64,000 bases of DNA from Flavobacterium sp. CBA20B-1 (GTDB lineage Bacteria; Bacteroidota; Bacteroidia; Flavobacteriales; Flavobacteriaceae), in NCBI RefSeq assembly GCF_028473145.1, contig NZ_CP092370.1, positions 1,054,001-1,118,000 on the forward strand. The letters run 5' to 3'. The notes beneath the pieces were generated by a model. It was not told where the DNA came from, searched no databases, and was given only the letters and a program-made list of their open reading frames with translations. The translations under genes were made by a program, and so were the position numbers. Below, piece after piece: positions 35,555-44,174 of this stretch. The number at the start of each line of letters is the position of its first letter. The stretch's first letter is position 1.

Positions 35555-36052
35555 ATGGCAGCAATTAAAAATTCAATTTTAGCAGGAATATTCTTTGGTG
35601 TTTCAATGGGAATTGTATTTAGTCTAATTTATGAAAGTAAATATGGAATTGTTTCAGGAATAGTATCTGGTTCATTCTTTGGAATTGCAATATATCTCTT
35701 CGTAAATTCTAAAACAGTAAAAAATCAAACTCAAATTAAAAATATTGAAGGACAAGAAATTATTTACTCAGGCGGTGCGAACCATTTCGTAAATAATGAG
35801 GCTGTTGGAGGCAAATTGTACTTATTGACAAATCGTGTTCAATTTAAATCTCATAATTTCAATATCCAAAACCATAGCCAAATTATTTTATTAAAAGATA
35901 TTAAAGAAATTGGCTTTTGTTACACTTTAGGTATCATTCCAAACGGACTTTTTCTAAGAACAGATAATGGAATTGAAAAATTTGTTGTGAACAATAGAAA
36001 GATTTGGAAAGATAAGATCGAAATTCAAAAACGAAATATTTCTAGTAATTAA
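35555..36052 (+). CDS. Membrane protein with a GRAM/PH-like cytoplasmic domain
   Basis: 165 residues. Two N-terminal membrane helices (about 6-26 and 31-50), then a PH-like domain with GGKLYLLTNRVQFKSHNFN, ILLKDIKEIGF and GLFLRTDNGIEKFVV. The L-x-LT-x-R-x-x-F pattern followed by an I-x-L-x-x-I strand is typical of GRAM/PH-like bacterial domains that bind membranes. Lone gene between HMG-CoA reductase and the peptidase. Role unknown. Confidence 0.6.
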   Translation: MAAIKNSILAGIFFGVSMGIVFSLIYESKYGIVSGIVSGSFFGIAIYLFVNSKTVKNQTQIKNIEGQEIIYSGGANHFVNNEAVGGKLYLLTNRVQFKSHNFNIQNHSQIILLKDIKEIGFCYTLGIIPNGLFLRTDNGIEKFVVNNRKIWKDKIEIQKRNISSN

Positions 36053-36162
36053 TCTTGATTTATAGTTCCTGAAATAATTAAAAAAACAATTTCTAAATCT
36101 AATCAACCCAAAAAATAAAAAAAAGAAGTAATTTGCTCCTTTTTAATTTTCAGCTTTATTTT

Positions 36163-38334
36163 ATGAAGAAAATTTTACTGCCGCTTACACTTATTGCAGC
36201 ACCAATTACAACGATACAGGCGCAACAACAAATTGAAGTTGCTCAAATTTGGAACGGAACTTTTAGAACCAACCAACTAAATGCTTTAAATACGCTACAT
36301 ACAAAAAACCAATACAGCGTTTTGGATTATAACCGAAATACGGGTACGTTTACGATCGATGCGTTTGATTTTACTACGTTAGAAAAAGTGCAAACCTTAT
36401 TTTCTACTGCCGATTTTCCGGAAATCAATCAAATTTCAGATTATTCCATCAATATAACCGACGATAAAATATTAATTGCAACGGACTACACTCCTATTTA
36501 CCGTCATTCGTTTACATCGGTTTATTATTTGTTCGATATCGCTTCAAAATCACTTGTAAAAGTAAGCGACAACGCCATTCAAGAACCTTTGTTGAACAAA
36601 AACGGATCGAAAATAGCCTATGCGTTTGAAAACAATTTGTATGTTTTTGATGTGGCTACTAAAAAAACGACACAGATTACTAAAGACGGTGAGAAAAACA
36701 CCATTATAAACGGTATTACCGATTGGGTTTACGAAGAAGAATTTGCCTTTGTACGCGCGTTTGATTGGAATGCCGATGGAACAAAATTGGCATATATTCG
36801 TTTTGATGAAAGCGAAGTGCCTGTGTTCTCTATGGATGTTTATGGCGAAAGTTTGTATCCGCAGCAACAGGTTTTCAAATATCCAAAAGCGGGCGAAAAC
36901 AATTCAAAAGTAAGCTTGCATTTGTACGATGTTTCAAAAGCATCTACTCAAAACGTAACTTTAAATGCCGAAACTGCTTATTATATTCCACGCATAAAAT
37001 TTACCAATAATACCAATGTTTTAAGTGTTCAAACCCTGAACCGCCATCAAAACCAGTTGAATTTATTGTTTGTTGATGCCAATTCGGGTAAAACATCGAC
37101 CATTCTTACCGAAAAAGACAAAGCGTATGTGGATATTACCGATAATTTGACTTTTTTAAACGACAACAGTTTCATTTGGACCAGCGAAAAAGACGGTTAC
37201 AACCATATTTATCATTACAATAACGACGGATCGCTAAAAAAACAGGTAACCAACGGAAATTGGGAGGTTACCAATTATTACGGTTACAACAAAAGCAATG
37301 AAACCATTTATTATCAATCGGTTGAAAACGGTTCTACAAAACGCGATGTGTACAGCATTCAGCTCAACGGATCTGGTAAAAAACAATTGTCAAGCCAAAG
37401 CGGAACCAATAGCGCTACTTTTAGTCCCGATTTTAAGTATTTTATCAACAATCATTCGTCAAGCACCAAAGCACCTTCTTACACACTTGTTGATGCATCG
37501 ACCGGAAAAAACGTAAAAGAAATTTTAAATAATGCGGCTTTAGAAGACAAACTGAAAAAGTTCGATCTTCCTAAAAAAGAATTTACCACTTTTAAAAACG
37601 AGGTTGGAAACGATTTAAACGGATACATGATTAAACCAAAAAATTTCGATACTAAAAAGAAATATCCGGTATTACTATATCAATATTCAGGACCAGGTTC
37701 GCAGGAAGTTGCCGATTCATGGCACGATTTAAACGATTACTGGCACATGATGCTTGCCCAAAAAGGATACATTGTGGTGTGCGTTGATGGGCGTGGAACG
37801 GGTTTTAAAGGAGCCAATTTTAAAAAGGTAACGCAGAAAGAATTAGGTAAATTTGAAGTTGAAGATCAGATTTTTGTTGCAAAACAACTGGCAAAAGAAT
37901 CGTTTGTTGATGCCAACAGAATAGGAATTTGGGGTTGGAGTTTTGGTGGATTTATGAGCAGTAACGCACTTTTCCAAGCAAACGATGTGTTTAAAACTGC
38001 CATTGCAGTTGCTCCGGTAACATCGTGGCGTTTTTACGATTCGGTTTACACAGAGCGTTTTATGACTACACCGCAAGAAAATGCATCGGGTTACGACAAC
38101 AATTCGCCAATTACACATGCCGATAAATTAAAAGGAAATTTTTTATTGATTCACGGAACAGCAGACGATAATGTACACGTGCAAAACAGTATGCTTTTAA
38201 TCAACAAACTGGTTGCATTGAACAAAAATTTCGACTGGTTGATTTATCCCGATAAAAATCACGGTATTTATGGTGGCAAAACCCGCGAACAATTATATAC
38301 AAAAATGACCGATTACATTTTAGAGAAATTGTAG
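36163..38334 (+). CDS. Dipeptidyl peptidase IV-like S9 peptidase
   Basis: 723 residues from the ATG at 36163, which begins a signal peptide (LLPLTLIAAPITTIQAQQQ); the in-frame ATG at 36133 precedes it without improving it. An N-terminal eight-blade propeller (for example NGITDWVYEEEFAFVRAFDWNADG with the DPP-IV double-Glu EE motif) precedes the alpha/beta hydrolase. Catalytic residues: Ser593 in WGWSFGG, Asp in HGTADDNVH and His in KNHGIYGG. It is exported, releases X-Pro type dipeptides, and directly precedes three peptide transporters. Confidence 0.9.
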   Translation: MKKILLPLTLIAAPITTIQAQQQIEVAQIWNGTFRTNQLNALNTLHTKNQYSVLDYNRNTGTFTIDAFDFTTLEKVQTLFSTADFPEINQISDYSINITDDKILIATDYTPIYRHSFTSVYYLFDIASKSLVKVSDNAIQEPLLNKNGSKIAYAFENNLYVFDVATKKTTQITKDGEKNTIINGITDWVYEEEFAFVRAFDWNADGTKLAYIRFDESEVPVFSMDVYGESLYPQQQVFKYPKAGENNSKVSLHLYDVSKASTQNVTLNAETAYYIPRIKFTNNTNVLSVQTLNRHQNQLNLLFVDANSGKTSTILTEKDKAYVDITDNLTFLNDNSFIWTSEKDGYNHIYHYNNDGSLKKQVTNGNWEVTNYYGYNKSNETIYYQSVENGSTKRDVYSIQLNGSGKKQLSSQSGTNSATFSPDFKYFINNHSSSTKAPSYTLVDASTGKNVKEILNNAALEDKLKKFDLPKKEFTTFKNEVGNDLNGYMIKPKNFDTKKKYPVLLYQYSGPGSQEVADSWHDLNDYWHMMLAQKGYIVVCVDGRGTGFKGANFKKVTQKELGKFEVEDQIFVAKQLAKESFVDANRIGIWGWSFGGFMSSNALFQANDVFKTAIAVAPVTSWRFYDSVYTERFMTTPQENASGYDNNSPITHADKLKGNFLLIHGTADDNVHVQNSMLLINKLVALNKNFDWLIYPDKNHGIYGGKTREQLYTKMTDYILEKL

Positions 38335-38387
38335 TTCAAAAAATTTAACTTATTTTTACGAAATAAAATTACAAAACGCAACATATA

Positions 38388-39980
38388 ATGAATAATACAA
38401 ACGATTTAGAATTAACTAAACATCTTGAAAGACAAGGAGCCGACACAAAAACGGTTTTGGGTCATCCTGCTTCACTTTTTGTCCTTTTCTTTACGGAAAT
38501 GTGGGAACGATTCAGCTACTACGGTATGCGAGCATTATTAACACTTTTTTTAGTTAGCACTTTAGCCTCAGGCGGTTGGGAATGGACCCGAGAGGATGCG
38601 ATGACTCTTTACGGATGGTACACCGGTTTGGTTTATCTTACTCCTCTTATTGGTGGAATGATTGCTGATAAATTAACAGGAGCTAAAAAAGCTATTGTTT
38701 GGGGTGCTTTAATTATGACTTTAGGTCATGCATCAATGGCGTTAGAAGGTTTTAGTCCGAACTTTTTCTATTTGGGACTTGCATTAATGATTTTAGGTAA
38801 TGGAATGTTTAAACCAAATATTTCATCAATGGTTGGAAACCTATACCCTGATACAAGTGCTAAGAAAGATGCTGGTTATACCATTTTTTATATGGGAATT
38901 AACGCTGGGGCATTTTTAGGAATGTTACTATGCGGTTATATAGGTGAAAAGGTAGGATGGCACTATGGTTTTGGTTTAGCAGGTGTATTCATGTTTTTTG
39001 GTATGTTACAGTTCTACTTTGCCCAAAAAGTATTTGGTATAAATGGTGAAAGTCCTAAAAATACTCAAGAATTTCACAATAAAAAAATTGCAAATAACGA
39101 AGAGCAAGCTGAAGTTGAAACTCCTTCAAATGTAGTAAGAGACCGATTAATTGTAGTCGCTGTTTTAATGTTGGCAAGTATTGTATTTTTCCTTGCTTTT
39201 GAACAAGCTGGTGGTTCCATGTCGATCTTTGCACTTGATTATACACAACGCGTTTTAGATGGCAATGCTGCCATTACTTTTAAATGGATTGATGCTATAT
39301 TAACCATAGTACCAATTGCTATTGTAACAATAGTTCTTGTAAACCTTGCCAAAAAATTATTCAAAGAATATCCTTTAACAATTATTTTTACTGCAATATC
39401 GTTTATTATAATTTGGGGATTAGGTTTATGGAAAGTTTCCCGAGAGTTTGGTTCATTAGAAACAGAAGTTGCAGCTTCATGGTTTCAAATACTTAACTCA
39501 TTCTTCATTATTACATTAGCATCTGTTTTTAGTAAATTTTGGGAAAAAATTTGGAATCCTTCAGGCCCCATAAAGTTTGCAATAGGGCTTATTTTGGTAG
39601 GTATAGGTTTTGCTGCCTTAGCTTATGGTGCAAGTTCAATACCTCAAGGCGCAAAAACTGCTTCTGTAAGCATGATTTGGCTAATTATAGCTTATTTCTT
39701 TCACACAACAGGTGAATTATGTTTATCTCCTGTAGGGCTATCATATGTAAGCAAATTATCTCCGAAAAAATTACTTGGATTACTATTCGGCTTTTGGTTC
39801 GGAGCATCAGCAATTGCAAACTTTATTGCAGGTATGCTTGGATCAACAATTGATAAAATCACAACCGAACATTCTATGTCGTATTTCTTTATGATATTTG
39901 CTATCATACCAGGTGCAACAGCTTTAATTCTAATTTTACTAAACCCTATATTAAAGAAAAAAATGCACGGCATTAATTAA
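38388..39980 (+). CDS. POT/PTR-family proton-coupled peptide transporter 1
   Basis: 530 residues, 12-14 membrane helices. Family signatures: FFTEMWERFSYYGMRALLTLFL (ExxER-type motif of TM1), NGMFKPNISSMVG, FYMGINAGAFLG and FHTTGELCLSPVGLSYVSKL. It imports di- and tripeptides with protons. First of three tandem homologues after the DPP-IV-like gene, closed by its own terminator at 40004-40030. Confidence 0.93.
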   Translation: MNNTNDLELTKHLERQGADTKTVLGHPASLFVLFFTEMWERFSYYGMRALLTLFLVSTLASGGWEWTREDAMTLYGWYTGLVYLTPLIGGMIADKLTGAKKAIVWGALIMTLGHASMALEGFSPNFFYLGLALMILGNGMFKPNISSMVGNLYPDTSAKKDAGYTIFYMGINAGAFLGMLLCGYIGEKVGWHYGFGLAGVFMFFGMLQFYFAQKVFGINGESPKNTQEFHNKKIANNEEQAEVETPSNVVRDRLIVVAVLMLASIVFFLAFEQAGGSMSIFALDYTQRVLDGNAAITFKWIDAILTIVPIAIVTIVLVNLAKKLFKEYPLTIIFTAISFIIIWGLGLWKVSREFGSLETEVAASWFQILNSFFIITLASVFSKFWEKIWNPSGPIKFAIGLILVGIGFAALAYGASSIPQGAKTASVSMIWLIIAYFFHTTGELCLSPVGLSYVSKLSPKKLLGLLFGFWFGASAIANFIAGMLGSTIDKITTEHSMSYFFMIFAIIPGATALILILLNPILKKKMHGIN

Positions 39981-40003
39981 TCGTATATAAAAAACATATA
40001 TTC

Positions 40004-40032
40004 AAAAAGCGACTTTTTTAGTCGCTTTTTTT
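40004..40032 (+). terminator. Rho-independent terminator after peptide transporter 1
   Basis: Stem AAAAAGCGAC (40004-40013) / GTCGCTTTTT (40021-40030) with a 7-nt loop and a T-run. Confidence 0.8.
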
Positions 40033-40086
40033 GTGCATCATTTTAAATATTTTACTTTATTTGTAAGATTAAAAATTTGTTAATTT

Positions 40087-41742
40087 ATGTCAGATAATTC
40101 AAAATCATTTTTTCAAACTATAAAATCCTTAAATAGAAACTTTTGGTTAGCAAGTAATATGGAGCTCTTTGAACGCTGGGCTTGGTATGGAATGTTCAAT
40201 ATATTGGGGTTATACTTGGTTGGATCTACAGATGATCAGGGTTTAGGCTTTAATCATATCCAAAAAGGAAGTATTATTGGAGATGTTACAGCAATTCTTT
40301 ATTTACTTCCTATTTTTTTTGGTGTAATTGCCGATAGAATCGGTTATAAACTTTCTCTAGTAATATCCTATGTAATAATGATTTTAGGTTATTATTTAAT
40401 GGGTGAAGTAAACACTTATTGGAGTGTATATATGATTTTTCTATTTCTTGCAATTGGAGCCGCCTTTTTTAAACCTGTTGCCTCTGCAATTGTAGCTAGA
40501 AACACCGATGAATCTACTGGAACAATTGGTTTTGGAATTTTTTATATGATGGTGAATATTGGTGGGTTTGTTGGTCCTTTTATGTCTTCTACATTAAGAA
40601 ATGCATATAGTTATAAAATAATTTTTATTCAAGCTGCAATTGTAATAACGATTAACTTATTAATTGTTCTGTTTTTATTTAAAGAACCAAAAAGAGAAAA
40701 ACCAAAAGATTCAATAGGTAAAGCTATTGGTGATTCGTTGAAAGGAATTTTAGAAGCACTAAAGGATAAACGCTTAAGCATCCTACTTTTATTAATGGTT
40801 GGTTTTTGGGTAATGTTTAACCAATTATTTTATACTTTACCTAATTTTATTGATGATTGGGTAAATTCAAGTGCAATTAGTAATTGGATTATTGAAAATA
40901 TTCCTTTTTTGAAACAATCGTTCGTTAATGAAAACAACGGACAAATTAACCCAGAACAATTTACTAATTTGGATGCGTTAATGATTATTTTCTTTCAAAT
41001 TCCAATTTCATATTTTGTTACTAAAATGCGTCACATTAATGCGGTGATTAGAGGTGCAATTGTTGCTACAATAGGTGTAGGATTAACATTTTACTCTGGC
41101 AACGTTTGGTTTACCATTATTGGAACCGCAATTTTTGCTATGGGTGAAATGATGAGCAGCCCAACCGTATCTTCATTTATCGCTTTAATCACCCCAAAAG
41201 GAAAAGAAGGTTTGTATCAAGGTACTTATTTTCTTCCACAAGCGGCAAGTAACTTTTTATCAGGAATTATTGCCGGAAGTTTGTATCAATCATGGTCGGA
41301 TAAATTATCCTTGTTGAAAAAAGAAATGGCAGGCCGAAACATTCAAATGCCCGAAGTGGTCACCAAAGAACAATTTATTGAAGGAGGTTCCAAAGCATTA
41401 AATATGTCTATTGGCGATTTTGAAAAACACTTTCATCTAAAAGCCGAAACCATTGATTGGGCGGTTGTGAAACAATCATTCACCGATTTAGCGGCATCAA
41501 AGAATATAAATATCAGCGAAATACACTTTCCTTTTTCTAAAAACGAATATTTTGCATTGGCAGAACAAAAGTTAGGCATGACACATTGGGACATGACCAA
41601 TATGCTTTGGGAAACATACAACCCCAATAAAATTTGGTGGGTGATTGTGGGAATTGGTTTATTTTCAATTGTTTCCTTATCAATTTATGACCGATTCATC
41701 ATTAAACCTTTAGAAAACCGACAAAGAGCACTTAAAAACTAA
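40087..41742 (+). CDS. POT-family transporter 2, divergent
   Basis: 551 residues. The TM1 motif is altered (NMELFERWAWYGMFNILGLYL), but AAFFKPVASAIVARN, GIFYMMVNIGGFVG and GEMMSSPTVSSFIA keep the POT pattern. It has two longer soluble insertions: about 265-300, and about 410-495 with many charged residues (SLLKKEMAGRN..., IGDFEKHFHLK). It is clearly more diverged from copies 1 and 3 than those are from each other, so substrate range may differ. Confidence 0.88.
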   Translation: MSDNSKSFFQTIKSLNRNFWLASNMELFERWAWYGMFNILGLYLVGSTDDQGLGFNHIQKGSIIGDVTAILYLLPIFFGVIADRIGYKLSLVISYVIMILGYYLMGEVNTYWSVYMIFLFLAIGAAFFKPVASAIVARNTDESTGTIGFGIFYMMVNIGGFVGPFMSSTLRNAYSYKIIFIQAAIVITINLLIVLFLFKEPKREKPKDSIGKAIGDSLKGILEALKDKRLSILLLLMVGFWVMFNQLFYTLPNFIDDWVNSSAISNWIIENIPFLKQSFVNENNGQINPEQFTNLDALMIIFFQIPISYFVTKMRHINAVIRGAIVATIGVGLTFYSGNVWFTIIGTAIFAMGEMMSSPTVSSFIALITPKGKEGLYQGTYFLPQAASNFLSGIIAGSLYQSWSDKLSLLKKEMAGRNIQMPEVVTKEQFIEGGSKALNMSIGDFEKHFHLKAETIDWAVVKQSFTDLAASKNINISEIHFPFSKNEYFALAEQKLGMTHWDMTNMLWETYNPNKIWWVIVGIGLFSIVSLSIYDRFIIKPLENRQRALKN

Positions 41743-41826
41743 AACATATTTTTTTTTACGAATGCGTAATAAATTAAATAATTTAAGTAACTTTCCAACT
41801 TTAATAAAAACAATAAAACAATATTA

Positions 41827-43635
41827 ATGGCAACAGAAACAGCTAATCCAGATTTTTTTAAATCGAATGTTTTAGGGCATCCTGCCGGATTATTCGTCCT
41901 TTTCTTTACCGAAATGTGGGAACGTTTTTCATTTTATGGAATGAGGGTACTACTCGTTCTATTTTTAACTGCTGCATTAACTGGTAATAATCCAGGTATG
42001 GGCTGGACAGCAGAGCATGCAGGTGCTTTATACTCAACCTATGCAATGCTACTTTACATTACCCCTATTTTTGGCGGAATTATCGCTGATAGATTTATAG
42101 GTTACCGTTGGGCAGTCGTAATAGGCTCCATTGTAATGACAATGGGACATGTTATTATGTTTTTTGATTCTGAAGTAGCATTATACTTTGGTTTATTATG
42201 CTTGGTAATTGGTACCGGATTTTTTAAACCAAACATGACTTCTATCCTATCCGAAATGTATAAAGCATTCCCTGAAAAGAAAGACGGCGCTTATACCATC
42301 TTCTATATGGGTGTAAATGCAGGTGCGTTTTTTGGAATGATGCTTTGCGGTTATTTGGCAAGAGAAATGGGTTGGCATTACGGCTTTGGTTTAGCTGCTG
42401 TTTTTATGGGATTAGGTACTTTACAATTTTGGTTGGCAAAACCATTATTTGGAAATATTGGCGATGTTCCTAAAAAAGAGGCTAACAAAACATCTGTAGT
42501 AGATTTAAACAAAAAAGAAGGTGAATCTGATAATGACTATGTAGAAAGAGTTAAGGACAGCAGAAGAAATCCTTTCACTACATTAGATTATGTTTTAATA
42601 GGTTTTACTACAATTGTGGGATTATTATTTGCATTTGATGCACCTTTATATGTTATTGGAGGTATTGATTTCTTACCAAGTTTTGATTTATCTTCAATAG
42701 GTTTAGATACAGTTCGCGGTATGTATCTGTTGGTAATTCTTGGATTGATTATATTCATAGGGTTAATTATATCTCGTCTTGTACGCTATGAAAAAGTAAT
42801 TCGCGATCGAATGATAGCTGTAATTATCTTTGCCTTCTTTACCATCTTTTTCTGGATGAGTTTTGAACAAGCGGCATCCTCATTAGTACTTTTTGCTCGT
42901 GACAGTGTTGATCGCTCATTAGAAGGAACATCTTTGACTATTTTTAACATCGTTAATACTTTATTAACTGTTGTGCCATTATTGTTTATTTCATGGGTGC
43001 TTTTCTTATTAGCAAAACAAACTTGGAATAGAGCAGCTATTACAAATATCGTACTAATTGTAACTTTTCTAGGTGTTTGGGCTGTTGCAATTTGGATGCT
43101 TGGTAATGAATTTACTAAAGATGCTTCCGAAATTGACCCTACTTGGTTCTCTATTCTAAATTCATTCTTTATCATTGCTTTTGCATCATCGGTATCAAAA
43201 ATATGGGATTCTAAATTCAACCCTCCAGCAGCTGTTAAATACGGAATGGGCTTAATTATCATGGCAATTGGTTTTGGTCTATTAGCTTATGGTGCTCATG
43301 GTATTACAGAAGGAATTAAAGTAAGTATGATTTGGTTAATCTTAGCTTATCTCTTCCATACATTGGGTGAGCTGTGTTTATCACCGGTAGGTTTATCGTA
43401 TGTTTCTAAATTGGTACCTGCCCGAATGATTGCCTTTATGTTTGGTATGTGGTATTTAGCAATTGCAATTGGTAATAAATTAGCAGCCTTACTAGGTGGT
43501 CAGATAGACAATATCACTAAAGAATATTCGTTATCAACTTTCTTCCTTATTTTTACAATTGTTCCAATTGTAGCAGGATTAATAGTGATGTCGTTAAATC
43601 CATTACTTAAAAAATTAATGCACGGTGTGAAATAG
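41827..43635 (+). CDS. POT/PTR-family proton-coupled peptide transporter 3
   Basis: 602 residues. Strong similarity to copy 1: GHPAGLFVLFFTEMWERFSFYGMRVLLVLFL, GTGFFKPNMTSILSEMY, FYMGVNAGAFFGMMLCGY and FHTLGELCLSPVGLSYVSKL. An insertion of about 60 residues near 215-275 separates the two six-helix halves. It ends LLKKLMHGVK, close to the LKKKMHGIN of copy 1, supporting a tandem duplication. Closed by a terminator. Confidence 0.93.
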   Translation: MATETANPDFFKSNVLGHPAGLFVLFFTEMWERFSFYGMRVLLVLFLTAALTGNNPGMGWTAEHAGALYSTYAMLLYITPIFGGIIADRFIGYRWAVVIGSIVMTMGHVIMFFDSEVALYFGLLCLVIGTGFFKPNMTSILSEMYKAFPEKKDGAYTIFYMGVNAGAFFGMMLCGYLAREMGWHYGFGLAAVFMGLGTLQFWLAKPLFGNIGDVPKKEANKTSVVDLNKKEGESDNDYVERVKDSRRNPFTTLDYVLIGFTTIVGLLFAFDAPLYVIGGIDFLPSFDLSSIGLDTVRGMYLLVILGLIIFIGLIISRLVRYEKVIRDRMIAVIIFAFFTIFFWMSFEQAASSLVLFARDSVDRSLEGTSLTIFNIVNTLLTVVPLLFISWVLFLLAKQTWNRAAITNIVLIVTFLGVWAVAIWMLGNEFTKDASEIDPTWFSILNSFFIIAFASSVSKIWDSKFNPPAAVKYGMGLIIMAIGFGLLAYGAHGITEGIKVSMIWLILAYLFHTLGELCLSPVGLSYVSKLVPARMIAFMFGMWYLAIAIGNKLAALLGGQIDNITKEYSLSTFFLIFTIVPIVAGLIVMSLNPLLKKLMHGVK

Positions 43636-43655
43636 GCACACTTTTTGAAAATAAC

Positions 43656-43692
43656 AAATCCGGTAGTTTTTATGAACTATCGGATTTTTTTT
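43656..43692 (+). terminator. Rho-independent terminator after peptide transporter 3
   Basis: 13-bp stem AAATCCGGTAGTT (43656-43668) / AACTATCGGATTT (43675-43687), one mismatch, followed by a long T-run. Confidence 0.85.
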
Positions 43693-43718
43693 TATATTTA
43701 CATTCAAATTTTATAACA

Positions 43719-44174
43719 ATGAGAAAAAGCATTCTACTAGTTTTATTTACAATGACTTGTTTTTTAAGTCAGGCACAAGAAATTAAATGGATGAGCATGA
43801 AAGATGCTCTGGCTGCACAGAAAAAAAATAAGAAACCTATTTTTATTGATGCATACACTGTGTGGTGTGGTCCATGCAAAATGTTAGATAAAAACACATT
43901 TTCCGATCCAAAAGTTGCTAAAACAATCAACGAAAAGTTCAACCCTGTAAAATTTAACGCCGAAGGAAACGAAGAAATTCAATTTGGGGGTAAATTATTT
44001 AAGAATCCAGGTTATCAAGAAGCTCGAAAAAACTCTAGAAACGGATTGCATGAATTTGCACAATTTATTGGTGTTCAAGCTTATCCTGATATGATTATTT
44101 TGGATAAAGACGGAAAAAAAATTAAGGACATTTTGGGTTATCGTACCCCAGATCAGTTATTGTCTGAGTTATAA
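43719..44174 (+). CDS. Exported thioredoxin-fold protein
   Basis: 151 residues. Signal peptide LLVLFTMTCFLSQAQ. Active site WCGPC with Cys50 and Cys53, preceded by KKPIFIDAYTVW; the cis-Pro loop is AYPDMIILDKDGK. It is a periplasmic thiol-disulfide oxidoreductase, probably a reductase given the thioredoxin-like CGPC. A short helical insert (GGKLFKNPGYQEARKN) sits between the motifs. The 3' end overlaps the comEC gene on the other strand by 22 nt. Confidence 0.85.
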   Translation: MRKSILLVLFTMTCFLSQAQEIKWMSMKDALAAQKKNKKPIFIDAYTVWCGPCKMLDKNTFSDPKVAKTINEKFNPVKFNAEGNEEIQFGGKLFKNPGYQEARKNSRNGLHEFAQFIGVQAYPDMIILDKDGKKIKDILGYRTPDQLLSEL

